64,000 bases of DNA from Boletus sp. NGJ (lineage: Eukaryota > Basidiomycota > Agaricomycetes > Boletales > Boletaceae): assembly GCA_019096195.1 (NCBI GenBank), contig JAGTXK010000139.1, positions 372,001 through 436,000 of the forward strand. Reading direction: 5' to 3'. The notes below the pieces were generated by a model that was not told the origin of the DNA, searched no databases, and saw nothing but the letters and a program-made list of their open reading frames with translations. Made by a program: the position numbers and the translations under genes. The number at the start of each line of letters is the position of its first letter. Within the stretch, counting starts at the first letter, position 1. This document shows positions 12,401 to 21,942 of the stretch, piece by piece.

Positions 12401-12831
12401 TTAGCGTCGAGTCCAAGGTTGTCAATAACGAGACAGCTAGAGATGCCTTTTCAATCCAAAGTTTCGCCCACGGATCCAGTCACACGTCATACGTTGTGCA
12501 ACCATTGCAGGCGCACCCTATACCAGCCAGCGTGTTTTATGCTAACATGCCATCTGCGCCTCCGCCAATCATATATGCTGCTACCTCTCCATATGGGCAA
12601 CCGCATCCTTCATCTTCTAGGGACTACACCACGCACCGATCACCATCAAACTCTTTCTCATTTCCTTCCAAGGACTCCTCGCTGGGCCCACCAACTCACC
12701 CCAACCCTCTACCTACTCCTCCGCGCGAATCGAATTATCAACCTGCCCGTTTACCACCCCTGGCAGATAGAAGTAGTGGATCTGCTTCAGAATACTGGGG
12801 AAAGTACGCTAACATGCCCTCACACTCATGA
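9445..12831 (+). CDS. Large disordered Ser/Pro-rich protein with Arg-Glu/Asp repeat, unknown function
   Basis: Not recognised. From the ATG at 9445 the frame stays open for about 1,120 codons. Composition is Ser/Pro/Thr-rich with many basic patches (RRLSRKDSKNNSARSLWHRK; LGRLARKFSILRRSSQDPG), suggesting a disordered scaffold or phosphoprotein. Residues around 780-840 form a near-uniform RE/RD/RER repeat encoded by a GAGAGR-type microsatellite (about 11,800-11,960). The C-terminal part is Pro/Tyr/Ser-rich and ends EYWGKYANMPSHS. Two internal stretches look intronic though in frame: about 9783-9830, and about 10167-10221 (GTGAAC...ACAG, joining DSPE to GIPRTRSR). The true protein may therefore be shorter. 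The N-terminus is uncertain. Confidence 0.7.
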   Translation: MDEKALVSRRLSRKDSKNNSARSLWHRKSTKKSTESPTATATQVKHISSLASTHSLPAMDPNDDNDGPHSSQENVTSSLLSRSIIPDPLGELPAWFKKESEMAAANISTFRIKYPLHNPNGPRRYRNHHLLPPPSFNRPPSLFSPSFPPMAASVHTIQDRSEDSTRLPGPSRTPSNTPLPTPSSSQVGIPDPSVKPRSRKTSQDNVDLMDVSDPWGTHWHHQSPYDAGSSVSPVAVDSPEVNHHSRVLHLTFQLTDTKQGIPRTRSRLSSMNTGQTRRKTVTPSPLSQSTSALHLQASEPTHVTRKLSKRRKHALAGLFGTQENGTPEEPETSATGDSFSSLPKRSSTVPNGALHINFGGSKRYSALSPMTTSANGSTAALSSHSSSKQDKRTSVLGRLARKFSILRRSSQDPGAIVNEWPESTSGGVALSAVDEQSPRRSLISQRQPSPEKQATEKKVPDPSKRIPPPRIDLDMQPQGGKGPSIEVERENSDRTSSISYDVPFSPLGELTIANPDAPGSRNTTPDGTNNALPPETHRRPPPDHKCPTQDVPAAHRLHSADWQQIAKPSSVPSSAGRSSPIPGLLSPISIAVPAVTLPEVSQFKVTAQSPTPPTSIPPSSPFPGLRLSTSEVPRPIPPHLIFPAADDSPLSQASVLANPPTPYNTDELHSELPIFERVPTDRSGDDRQSQDVLFPKQVSPTKEVGDHPVDSEVRLTKSNSTTSRKTETYKLVRTHSDKVSSSSEAAFQAEGDQWLVVNSVEVPRRRRTKERAERTERIEPSSSRTSRERERERDREKERARDRERDRERERERDRDRDRDRERGRDGERERRRRQEKAVQQDEEQRRTTSQGRVKSPSVDKTDTGSLSGRPGRARSLDTPQRPTLVQPLIFTLQDEPPRSRKSDDRPRDSVHQGHSKTARPGPSPIVTVARVDRLPSMSARPTSELTSAADMNALKAREAWEMDRLWKGRSMVQGQPETSMIASPFSVESKVVNNETARDAFSIQSFAHGSSHTSYVVQPLQAHPIPASVFYANMPSAPPPIIYAATSPYGQPHPSSSRDYTTHRSPSNSFSFPSKDSSLGPPTHPNPLPTPPRESNYQPARLPPLADRSSGSASEYWGKYANMPSHS

Positions 12832-13285
12832 TATACCCGCTTCAATTTCGTCGTTCGCATGATGCATTGCACCATCTTAGTTTCACACTCACTTAGATTC
12901 ACGTACACTCACGATATTCCATACTTTTTCTTCGTTCCAGTGTTGTTCTTTTCTTTGGGCGTTGCTTGCATCGTTATTGTTGCTCCCTTGTTCCTTTTCC
13001 TCCCTTCACTTATTGCCTTGAACTCCGGACCTACCGTGTAATAGCTTCACTCCAAATTTTAACGAGAGCGAGGGCCGTAATCAGACCAATGTCCACACTG
13101 GTAGTATTAATGTGGGTGATCTTAATCCCGCTTTTATCCCAAAAAAAATCAGTCCGGTACAAGTACAAAACTTCCATGTGATTGATAATACAAAATATAC
13201 GGATTGTACCATGAGTAGCCATGCTGAAATAAATGGATCGTAAAAACAGGTATCGGTAGCAGGATGCTGTCTGCAAAAACCATTG
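12832..13285. other. Convergent intergenic region
   Basis: 3' flanks of two converging orphan genes. T-rich with small hydrophobic ORFs that look like noise. A short A9 run near 13,141 is the only repeat noticed. Confidence 0.5.
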
Positions 13286-15965
13286 TCACGATGAGTACGC
13301 ACGATAATCCAGGGGAAACTCTGCGGTAGGATAGTCATCCCACTGACGTTCGCCGCTGTCAAGGAAGCGACGCAGCCTGGAGACTTGTGACGAGAGATAC
13401 AATTGGATGATCTGCATCTTGATATCGAGTTTCAGCTTGAGTATTTCTTCACATGTCCGCAATGCTTGGGCTCGCGTTGCTACAAACATGTTGCCAGCAA
13501 AGCCAAGGTCTTTGAGACTATCAATCATCTCTCCAAACTCTGAGCACCAGGCAAGAACACCGAGCTGATATGCATGTTAGTCTGGGGCAGATCATGTCGC
13601 GGAGCACAGACCTGGCCATATTGCTTGAACCGCCCATATAACACGTTTGGCGCTGCCTTGAGAGCAAAGTCAAACGCCTCGTTCTGCTTGATGACGTACT
13701 CGTCTGGAATATAGGGCTGAACGGCCGGTTGGGGCTAAAAGAGAGTCAGTCCAAGTCCACCCAAGGAACATGACCTTTACCTCGGGTCGTGGTGGAGGTT
13801 CCTGGAACCAGTGATGCCCAGAATAGTCCACTTCACCGCCGACATCAACGACATCAACGTTCTTCCCTGTATAGTCCATTGCAGGTCGTGAAAAAGAGTT
13901 GAGTATACCAGACTGAATGAAGAAAGCCTCGAGGAGTAGCGAAAGGTCTTTAGGTAGTGGCGACTGATTAGATAATGGAGAGTCGGATGGTTTGGAAGGT
14001 ATGAAAATAGTCCTGTGGTCCGAATCGTCGCTGGATGGAGCAACTGAGTATAAGAATGAAGATGGGACCGGAAACGTACCAGGTGACGGGAGACGGAGGT
14101 GCTTTAACAAGATGGAACTTTGGACCGTTAGATAGCTGATTGCGAACGGAGAGATCCTGCAGGAAATCAGTAATGAGGAGTGCGTCTGACTGGAGGCTGA
14201 CCTTGTATTTTGAATTGAATGGTGTCCTAGGTTGGCGATGGGCTCGAGGGCTAGACGTGCGAGATTTCTTGAGTCTTGCGATAGAATGCCGGTGGCGCTC
14301 AATGGAGATCGGACTAATGTTTGATAACCGGCGACGGAATTGTGGCGAAGGTGATGGAAGTGCTGAAGCAAACGCAGTAGTAGGTGTGGTACTAGAACTA
14401 GGGGAGTAGAGCGTGCTCTCAAGGGGTGTGGGTGATGTTACGAATGACCCTGTGTCTGATTCTGGACTTTCTGGGTAGACGTTTGTCAGAAGGGGCTGTA
14501 GTATTGGTCTGCCAGGCGAGGTGGTCGACTGGCGCGACTGCGGAGGTGGAACAGGGATGAGGGGTGGTGGAATGGGCAGTGGATAAGGGGAGTCCGGTGC
14601 GAAGAGTGCAGATGGATAGAATGCGGTAATCTCTGGGATCTTGAGGTGATCTGAATCACTGAGAGCAGAAATGCGCGATGGAGGAAAGGTCGTAGATATC
14701 TCGGCCGGATCAAGATTGGTCACGTTTCGACTGAGCCAAGAGGGAGATGGAGGCAGGAATGACGATCTTGCGGAAGAGTGTATGAAAGAACTCCTCACCA
14801 ACGAAGGTGGAGATGCAGTGAGTTCTGACGGATTCACAAACTGGTAGTGAGCCACAGAAGACAGGTCACGGCCAAGTCCCGCTGGTGCTGAATGTTTCCT
14901 CCTGAGAGGTATAAGGATGGGAGTAGGGGAGGACTCTGCGGGCAAGGAGGAAATAGAAGCAGGAGGTGAGTCACTCTCGATGTCACCGGCAGTGAAAGAT
15001 AGGGAGGAAGGGTGAGCAGGGTTAACGGAAAGGTCTGGTACGGGTGGTACGGGAAGGATGGAAGGATTAGCTGGATTGCTGGATGCAGAGCTGGACTCAA
15101 AGTCAGGTGTGTGACTCTGGACTTTCGTACTCCTGATAGTGTCAATGGAGGAAGCGTCGACAGGATGAGATACAAACGAATCGCGGAGGATTTGTGAAAG
15201 AGACTTGAAACGCTTCAGAGAACCAGCAAATCTAGGTCTTCGTTTCACAGGTTTCGGCGAGTGTTTGGCGGGGCCAGCTGGTGCGACTAGAACTGGAGGT
15301 CCAGAGTTTGTATGAGGCTCTTCTTCGGTTGTGTCCGGGTCTGCAAGTACGGCGCAGCCACCTGAAAACGTATCGTGCTTAGCGGACGAGGACGTCGACG
15401 CGTCAAGGGTGGAAGACTCGGGAGGTTGAGTAGGAGTGCCAGATGTTAAGGAAGCACCCGGAGCAGATGTCTCAGGGGTGGGGATATGGGTTGGTGGTTT
15501 CGGAAACGCAAGGCAAAGGTCAGATTCGTTGGTTGCAGTGCGGGTGCGGGACGAGGATGCCCTGCTGTCTGTGAAGGAAGAAAGATGGATTGATGCTTTG
15601 GATATGTTCTTGAGACGGAAAAGGGTGGACTTTGGACGAGAGCCTGAGAGCGACGGATGGGGCGGTGTGGTTACTGAGGACTCGCAGAGGGAAAACGGAA
15701 TGTGATCCTCGGGGGCGTGAGAAGAAGCTGGAACAGCAGGATGGTCGCTGGTGGTAGGATGAGGTGGAACGTCGTCGCTGGCGATGAGCTCGAAATCACC
15801 AGAGCTGTCGTCGGGCGGTGGTGTATCTGGTTCCTTTGCAGGTGCGGACTGCCTCCTTCCGAAGAGATTGGTCGAGCGAGGGAAGGCACGAGCCAAGAGT
15901 CGGGAGGGATCGAAGGAGTGAGTCGAGCTGCGCAGGGAGCCACGAAGGCCGCGAGGTAGCTTCGA
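13286..15965 (-). CDS. Large Ser/Pro-rich protein with a conserved-looking C-terminal helical domain
   Basis: Function not recognised. A long central exon of more than 600 codons encodes a Ser/Pro/Thr-rich, low-complexity chain (for example FPRSTNLFGRRQSAPA and PRFAGSLKRFKSLSQILRDS). It contains no methionine codon, so translation must start in an upstream exon; the frame is open back to about 15,990, and an acceptor CTTCAG just before 15,965 is a candidate. The last exons (13,286-14,045) encode an ordered segment: DLSLLLEAFFIQSGILNSFS, APNVLYGRFKQYGQLGVLAW, MIDSLKDLGFAGNMFVATRA, then a helix CEEILKLKLDIKMQIIQLYL ending in FPLDYRAYSS. The join near 14,030-14,085 fits an acceptor CATCCAG|CGACG. 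The start coordinate is approximate. Confidence 0.7.
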
Positions 15966-16777
15966 CTGAAGGAAGTTGTGCGCTGACGTTGTGTCTTGTC
16001 AAGTCCTCGAGATACGGACTTGTGAAGACGGGCGATGCACAATGCGCGACCTTTGAACGAAACGGGGGGCCAGTAAAGCGTGACTTGTGCGTGTCAGCCA
16101 GGAGTTTGGGATGTAATGAAAGGGGGATAGCAAAGTCCTATCACCTGCGTACCGCTCACCTCGTGTCTTATTTTTCCAAGTGCGTCTCCCTCGAGGCCAT
16201 CCAATTTATGATCGGCAGGTTCACCCTCTTTTGGTGCGATAATGTAATCACACCTCCCTCTTCCTGAAAGTAGCTCTCAAGTTCAATGCGTGGGTCGTCG
16301 AGTTGTCGACACAAATATCAAGAGCGAGCAAGTGCTTGTCCTCGATATAACATGCTTCAATATTCACCGATACAAAAACCCTCGGCCCTATTGATTCTGA
16401 ATTCGTAAGATCCAATCTTCTATCACCGGCTGCCAATAATGGCCCGCATCTGGTCGCCACATTCGTGGTCCACGTGAAGCCCGTTCAAGTATCCGATCAT
16501 ATCTATTTGTTCCTTCAAGCCCTCGAGTTGGAATAAACGGCCACAGAGCGGCCAGGCGTCTCCGCGCAGTGGTGGTTATCGCTCGCAGGTGACCACAGTG
16601 CAAGATGCATGCATCGAAGCGCTCGGAGCACAGCAGGCATTCATTAACGGGGTCATCGTCATTCTCAGTCTCGTCAGAGTACACATGCATCTGTACAGTT
16701 AAAAATTGATCGCCGGGTGCAAGAACTTGGAACGTAATTTATGTAAAAGCAAACAAGCAATTGAAGACGCGACCCAC
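15966..16777. other. Intergenic region between orphan and Lnt-like gene
   Basis: Holds the presumed promoter and unplaced first exon of the downstream orphan, the doubtful small ORF at 16388-16690, and the 3' flank of the Lnt-like gene. Nothing else recognised. Confidence 0.4.
16388..16690 (-). CDS. Small hypothetical ORF with CxxC motif (doubtful)
   Basis: A 100-codon ATG-to-stop frame in an otherwise empty region between two minus-strand genes. It opens with an acidic stretch (DETENDDDP), then NECLLCSERFDACILHCGHL, which has the Cys/His spacing of half a RING-like finger, and ends in a basic Trp-containing tail. There is no second finger half. It could be a real small gene, an exon of a larger transcript, or chance. 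Confidence 0.25.
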   Translation of the reverse strand: MHVYSDETENDDDPVNECLLCSERFDACILHCGHLRAITTTARRRLAALWPFIPTRGLEGTNRYDRILERASRGPRMWRPDAGHYWQPVIEDWILRIQNQ

Positions 16778-18569
16778 TTATCCCAGTAATCCCTGTCGTT
16801 CTCCAACTTCCTCCGCTCCTAGCAAACCAGTGTCAGCCGCTGAGGAGGAAATCAAGCGACGCATCAACGGAATTCTGCCGAACGCCGTCCTCCCCTCCGT
16901 CAGCACTCTCGTGGCCCCGCGATTTGTCCACATCAGCAGCAAGTTGCTGGCGACACTGCCGCCCATCAGTGCCACCAGGAAGGCGATCGCCGAGATATCT
17001 CCCCCCCGGGCATAAAGCGTACGGTTTTCATTGAAGGGGTATGACACGCCAATCGTTCTCATCCAGGAGCCACCACCAATTTGCATGGGCTCCTGAATTC
17101 CACCACCTCCCACACCATTCACCCCCATTGAGCCACCGTCGCACCACAGAACCATGCTGCCAAGTTCGTTTGCCCTGGCCTTCGCCTGTTCCCACATTGC
17201 AAACCCAACAGTAGAATCCCAAGTGCGGGCAGGTCCTAGGATGAGAGATGGTCGCGCGTCCAGATCCGTGAACACGGTTGGAGACGTGAAGTCTAGACAG
17301 ATAGACGAGGTGATAAGAAGGGGTCGCGTAAAGTTTGGCGCTGGAGCCCAGTCAGGCTTGGTTATACCCTTGGGGTTCTTCAGCTGCCAGCGAGTGATTA
17401 CCGGCGGATCAACCGATGGTATCTTTGCGAATGATTCCGTGACTTTTACATTGTCAGAGGAGCAAAAAAGACCAACAGTAAAGTGACTGCTACTCACGCG
17501 GCACAAGATTGCGTTTGTAATATTGAACGACCTCGTCACCTGACTTTTGGCCCTTGTGGATGAGTGCAAATCCATTCCTCGTGTGCGCTGGATCGCCCAT
17601 GACATATTCATCAAAGGCTACGCCAACGAAACCATGGATTGACAACCCTCGAATCTGCGTAAACGCAGCCTCGCGTTCCTTCTCTGAATTGAACACGACC
17701 GCACTTTCAGGCCAAAGAATGACATCTGCTGCATTCATTTTGGCTGTCTCGTCGATGAAGTCCCCTAGGCTGGGATGACTTCCGTCCAATGGATTTGGTA
17801 GGGCACAACCGACCGTGAGCGGCGTGTGGACAACCACATCGGCGTGAAAGGGTAAGCTTTGGGATACGGACGAGGGAAATGTGAGGGCGATGAGTATTGT
17901 CGCAAGTGATAGGAGTCCTTTCGTTCTGGAAGATAAGAGCGATTGATTGTTGTGCGTATCCATGGGCTCGTATTCCGAAAAACCCATCAGCCACTGAGCC
18001 ACAAGCTCAGAACATACCACGGCCCATGCTGCGACAATCCAATCGATTCCGGCTGGACCAACGACGGGGAGCATCCAATTGTATGGAGAGGGAACAGGGG
18101 CTGGCCACCAATTCAGTAAACGACCGACGGGAGATATGCGTGAAGTAATGCTCCAACTTGTCGCCCAGAGTACTGGGAAAAGCGTGAATTGTGCCCAATT
18201 GGTGTTCAGCCGACCCTTGAGGAGAATGTCGAGGTAAAGGGAAAGCACTACGACTGAGTAGGTCGCTCCGGATAACAGAACGACCGCAGTCAGAGACTCG
18301 GAGGGGCTGGAGGTGGCAGTGGCTACCGCTCTCCAGTGGGCAAGAGCAGAGCCACCTGTCACGGAGATCCACGAGCAAAGCAATTCCCGCCCTCGGGTCT
18401 GACGGTGGGCAATTCTTTGCCCATGGATCATTAAAAGCGAGAGGAGGAGGACAAGGGGGACAAAACTTGGCAAGGGACCCAAGGCCAAGGTTGCGAGGAC
18501 AAGTTCTCCCACCGAGAAGAAGGGAGTCGGGTGTTCTGTTAGTATGAATGCTTGCAGTGAGGCAACCAT
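16778..18569 (-). CDS. Lnt-like membrane protein with nitrilase domain
   Basis: Resembles bacterial apolipoprotein N-acyltransferase: an N-terminal multi-pass membrane region followed by a carbon-nitrogen hydrolase domain. About eight hydrophobic segments occupy residues 1-235. The hydrolase part shows the expected Glu-Lys-Cys triad: DVILWPESAVVF (Glu), VVQYYKRNLVP (Lys) and LLITSSICLDF (Cys). A C-terminal membrane segment follows (AIAFLVALMGGSVASNLLLM), as in Lnt, then a tail ending EEVGERQGLLG. One intron near 17,430-17,497 is clear; its acceptor is not certain. Length is about 575 residues against about 510 in bacteria. Fungi have homologs of this fold, but their substrate is not known to me, so lipoprotein acylation is only an analogy. 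Confidence 0.85.
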
Positions 18570-18938
18570 GGTTAAGACACTGTACAGATGGCAGTCAGGG
18601 TAGAACCCTGCGAAGTGTGAGTCGACTGATATTTATCGCGCAGTCATTTGGGGTTGTTTGTCGTCCGCGAAGCAACACCATGTATGTGGTCAATTAGTCT
18701 ACGTTATGTATGCTAGCATCAATACCGGGTAAAGTCTGCCATGTACGATTAGCACCAGGCGGACCGGTACAACGAAGACAGAACAACGAATTCAGCTGGT
18801 GCAGGACACAGACATTTGACGTGAATGATACATCCATGCAGAAAGCGAGAGTAACCACTGGGGTCTAACGAAACATAGATCAGTCCTGTTCTTTTCAAGC
18901 TGCACTGATCAACATGCAATTACCCAGTATCAAGTTCC
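18570..18938. other. Intergenic region upstream of Lnt-like gene
   Basis: Promoter of the Lnt-like gene and 3' flank of the BCL7-like gene, both on the minus strand. No ORF or repeat worth naming. Confidence 0.45.
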
Positions 18939-19698
18939 CTAAGGCATAGACTGTCCTGTCGTTTCCTGTTCTGATGGTCGGTGTTCCATAGATGGAGCAA
19001 ACGGATCCCCAGCTGCGTCCATCAACGGTCCACCTAGCAATCCGTTCGCACCGTCCAGCTGGCCAAGGTCATGCACGCCCTCGTAAGGCGTACCGTCTGG
19101 ACCAAGAACACTCATGTCCAGATCCCCGACGTCCTCTTGGTTAGCGTTCTCATGCACGACGACGCCGACATTTATACCTGCATCCAACACTTTGAACGAT
19201 GCATCTAGTATGTCTGCTCCTTCATCGACGGTCAGGATAGGCCCCGTCTGCTGAAGTGATAGTGCTGGTGGTGTGGGCGAAGAGGGCTTCGTCTGTGGTT
19301 CAGAAGGAGCTTCCTGGTTTACGAAATTGGTCTCCGTCGCGTCGTGAGTGGTATCAGGCGCAACGGACGCAGCTGGTTCATCCTGATCCATGTCTTCGTC
19401 ACCCTCCACAACTTCGGGTTCATCTGGGAGAGGGGCGAGAGGCTCGTCGGTTTCTTCCTCATCATCACTGAATTGCTTGCAGAAGTCCATGATCATGAGT
19501 CGCCCTGTGCATCGGTCCGCGAACCTAGGTACGCACCTGTTTTTTATCTGTCTTCACCCACTTATATATCTTCATAGTCGAGGATGCGTTCTCTGGAGCA
19601 ACCCATATTTTCTCCCAGCACACGACAGGCTGCATGAGCTGACGTCTGGCAGCCTCTGTCGTAGCAAGGCGCACCCCGATCCTTCTTCTGGTCGCCAT
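18939..19698 (-). CDS. BCL7-like protein (putative SWI/SNF-associated subunit)
   Basis: Two exons, with an intron at 19476-19536 (61 nt, GTGCGT...TGCAAG, phase 0). Exon 1 encodes MATRRRIGVRLATTEAARR, then CWEKIWVAPENASSTMKIY directly followed by KWVKTDKK. This matches the signature of the metazoan BCL7 N-terminal domain: a Trp-Glu-Lys followed by Trp-Val, and about ten residues later an Arg/Lys-Ile-Tyr-Lys-Trp-Val. In animals BCL7 proteins are stable members of BAF (SWI/SNF). The rest is a long acidic disordered tail (QQFSDDEEETDEPLAPLP onward, ending QETTGQSMP), also as in BCL7. Total about 230 residues. The family call rests on one short motif. Confidence 0.72.
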
Positions 19699-19884
19699 TG
19701 CCTAGTAGTGACTCTAGTCGGTCGGAAGAGAGAAGGAATAATTGGACCCCCGACACCCCGGATCAGTCGAACATGATATCAAGCTCACTCTACTACAGGA
19801 ACCATAGAATATCTTCACGTGCGAAACAGTGATCTATCAAGTTGATTCTAATTCCTAAAGCATGAATGTACCAGAGTCGTTCGT

Positions 19885-20914
19885 TCAAGTTGGTTGTTCA
19901 GCCCAACGCAAGACGTCTTCGATGGTCACGACTGGCGATGTGGACTGGTGGAAGCCTAGTGAATGCTTTTGGGAATATGTGTTTAAAGCGGAACCAACCT
20001 GCACTTGCTGGCTCGCATCAGAAGCGGTGTGATGAGTCGCACCGTCGAGAACCATGGCACGTAGCTCCAAAAGTCGTGCTTCGAGCTCATCACACTGACT
20101 AGCAACAAATAACCACATCAGAATGAACGGCAAGCTATGACGAGAGACGTATCGAACGTGTGAATGGAAACTGTCTCTTCACGACGAAGCTCTAGCTGGC
20201 GCTGCATCATGCTTTCGAGATTCCCCCTTGCCTATATTGTTGCATTCATATTCTGCAACGAGAGTGAACTAAACGAACCGACCTGGACCGGACGTAAATC
20301 GTTTGCAACAGCCATGAGGTTCTGGGCAAGCACAGTGATCCATTCTACGTGTCGTTGCCATTCCGGAGGGACGGTAGAGTATGGAGGCGGAGGGGGGGCT
20401 AGAATGGCACCTGTGAGATTGGAGTACGTGACCAGCAGAGAGCGGAGGATAGATAATAGTGCGGGACGGCGATCTAGTGATATGATGATGAGGGCACGCG
20501 TAGTGTGGTGTTGAACTTCCAACTCGCCTGTACTCGGATCAGCTGGATAGAGCTGGTGTCCGCCCAGTTCAGCCAATGAGGGAATGGTCTCCTTGACCTT
20601 GGGAGACCGGGTTAACGATTGCTGGCGCATGGAAGCGCAGGGCGTACAAACCACATATCACCAAAAACATTGTAATGTCCCTCTTCAAGGATCCAGTCCA
20701 CCCTGGGCCTTTCCAGTCGAGTGAGGGGCCACGAGGGGACATTGGTCTGGTCGGACAATATGTCGTGCTGATTCACATTGCTGATATCGACATTTTGGTC
20801 TTTGACGCGCTCTCTGAGCAACTCGAACAGTCTGAGGTTGTGTGCGGTGTAATTAGAATAGTGGGAGGGAGGGGAGGGAAAGGGATTTCTCAGTTCTGTT
20901 TCTTCCTCCTCCAT
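19885..20914 (-). CDS. MED7: Mediator subunit 7
   Basis: Middle-module subunit of Mediator, bridging activators and RNA polymerase II. The ATG at 20914 gives an acidic start, then the family hallmark NPFPSPPSHYSNYTAHNLRL. Next come RLERPRVDWILEEGHYNVFG, then after an intron IPSLAELGGHQLYPADPSTG, the core helices RALIIISLDRRPALLSILRS and EWQRHVEWITVLAQNLMAVA, and a C-terminal coiled coil CDELEARLLELRAM. The last small exon ends TIEDVLRWAEQPT. About five introns. The mS23 gene starts divergently, with only 89 bp between the ATGs. Confidence 0.92.
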
Positions 20915-21003
20915 GGTTGTTGGCTGCAATATTTCATTTATTTATTTATTTATCTATTCCCAAAGCAAACCCGGGCCGCTGTCGCAACTCTTCCCCTTGG
21001 AAA
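20915..21003. promoter_or_regulatory. Bidirectional promoter MED7 / RSM25
   Basis: 89 bp between two opposed start codons. It contains a run of ATTT repeats (about 20,936-20,955) that could serve as an AT-rich, nucleosome-depleted or TATA-like element for one or both genes, then a GC-rich part containing CCCGGGCC. Confidence 0.55.
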
Positions 21004-21864
21004 ATGGTACGCCGGATCGCGTCGCAGGTACACAAGCAGGTCTCCCGCCTCATGCAAGCAAACTACATTCGCGGGGAGCCCGTATGGTACCAAGCAGTGC
21101 TACAGTATCCCCCCCTCCCCCTCCCCTCTCGCGCCCCTCCGTTTCAAGCCCTCGAGGCGGAAAATCCCTCTCGCAGGCCAACCGCCTCCAGTCTTCGACC
21201 CCAAAAGATGAAACCCTTGACCATCAAATACCTGGAGGACAGGCTTCGACTGCAAATCTTCAGAGACCATCCGTTTGAAGCATTCAGACCAGTCTCCATC
21301 GTAGAGGGTCAGCTGGTCGAGCCAGAGCACCCAGTGAGAGAAAAGGATTGGACGAGGTTGAGCCAGCGAACCAAGAATCCAACAGCAGAAGAGTATGCAA
21401 CTCTTTTCTCGCTCTTCTGCGCTCCGCTGATTCCCGTCTCTAGCGCAGTGCTCTTCGCGGCTAACCTTCACAGACACCACAAGCTGTCACTCACTGTCGC
21501 TTATACCCGTGCAGTCGCAGAGTTCCGTGCCCTACGTGCAGAGTATGACATTGCCAACACATTCGCTCGCATGGAAGCCGAGTCTTATGGCACCGTGTAT
21601 CCGTCAGAGATTGACCGGACGTTCGAGAAAGAGGACAAGGTTTACAAGTCCGCCGAGCGCAAGAAGGCGCTCGATGAGAGTGCTCTCCGCGCTCGCAAGC
21701 GTTGGCGTGCAATCCTCAATCTCGACAGCGGCATGGGCAATACTTGGAGCCGGGGACAGGAGTATATCAAACGTCAGAAAGACGGTGTGCGACCATCGCA
21801 CCTCGGGGACGACCAGATCAAACCGCGTTCAAGCCCATCAGAGGAACAGCTCTTTGGAAGTTAA
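21004..21864 (+). CDS. RSM25: Mitochondrial small-subunit ribosomal protein mS23 (Rsm25)
   Basis: Component of the mitochondrial 37S ribosomal subunit. One uninterrupted frame of 286 codons from the ATG at 21004. The start MVRRIASQVHKQVSRLMQAN is basic and is followed by RGEPVWYQAVLQYPPLPLP, matching the Rsm25 pattern of a helix, then Pro-x-Trp-Tyr and a short proline stretch. The core TIKYLEDRLRLQIFRDHPFE with ARPVS-like FRPVSIVEG matches the conserved Glu-Asp-Arg-Leu...Asp-His-Pro-Phe-Glu block. The helix YTRAVAEFRALRAEYDIANT and SYGTVYPSEIDRTFEKEDK align with the C-terminal half of the family. It ends in a basic tail EEQLFGS. Confidence 0.85.
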   Translation: MVRRIASQVHKQVSRLMQANYIRGEPVWYQAVLQYPPLPLPSRAPPFQALEAENPSRRPTASSLRPQKMKPLTIKYLEDRLRLQIFRDHPFEAFRPVSIVEGQLVEPEHPVREKDWTRLSQRTKNPTAEEYATLFSLFCAPLIPVSSAVLFAANLHRHHKLSLTVAYTRAVAEFRALRAEYDIANTFARMEAESYGTVYPSEIDRTFEKEDKVYKSAERKKALDESALRARKRWRAILNLDSGMGNTWSRGQEYIKRQKDGVRPSHLGDDQIKPRSSPSEEQLFGS

Positions 21865-21942
21865 TGGCTTAGGGTATTTGATTCAGGTCTGCACCTCTCG
21901 ACCTGAGTGGGTGCATATACTAGCAATACAACAAAGTCCAAA

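Noticed and set aside
14140-14409. Plus-strand frame of 89 codons
   Set aside because: Lies opposite the long Ser/Pro-rich exon of the orphan at 13,286-15,965 and has no recognisable features.
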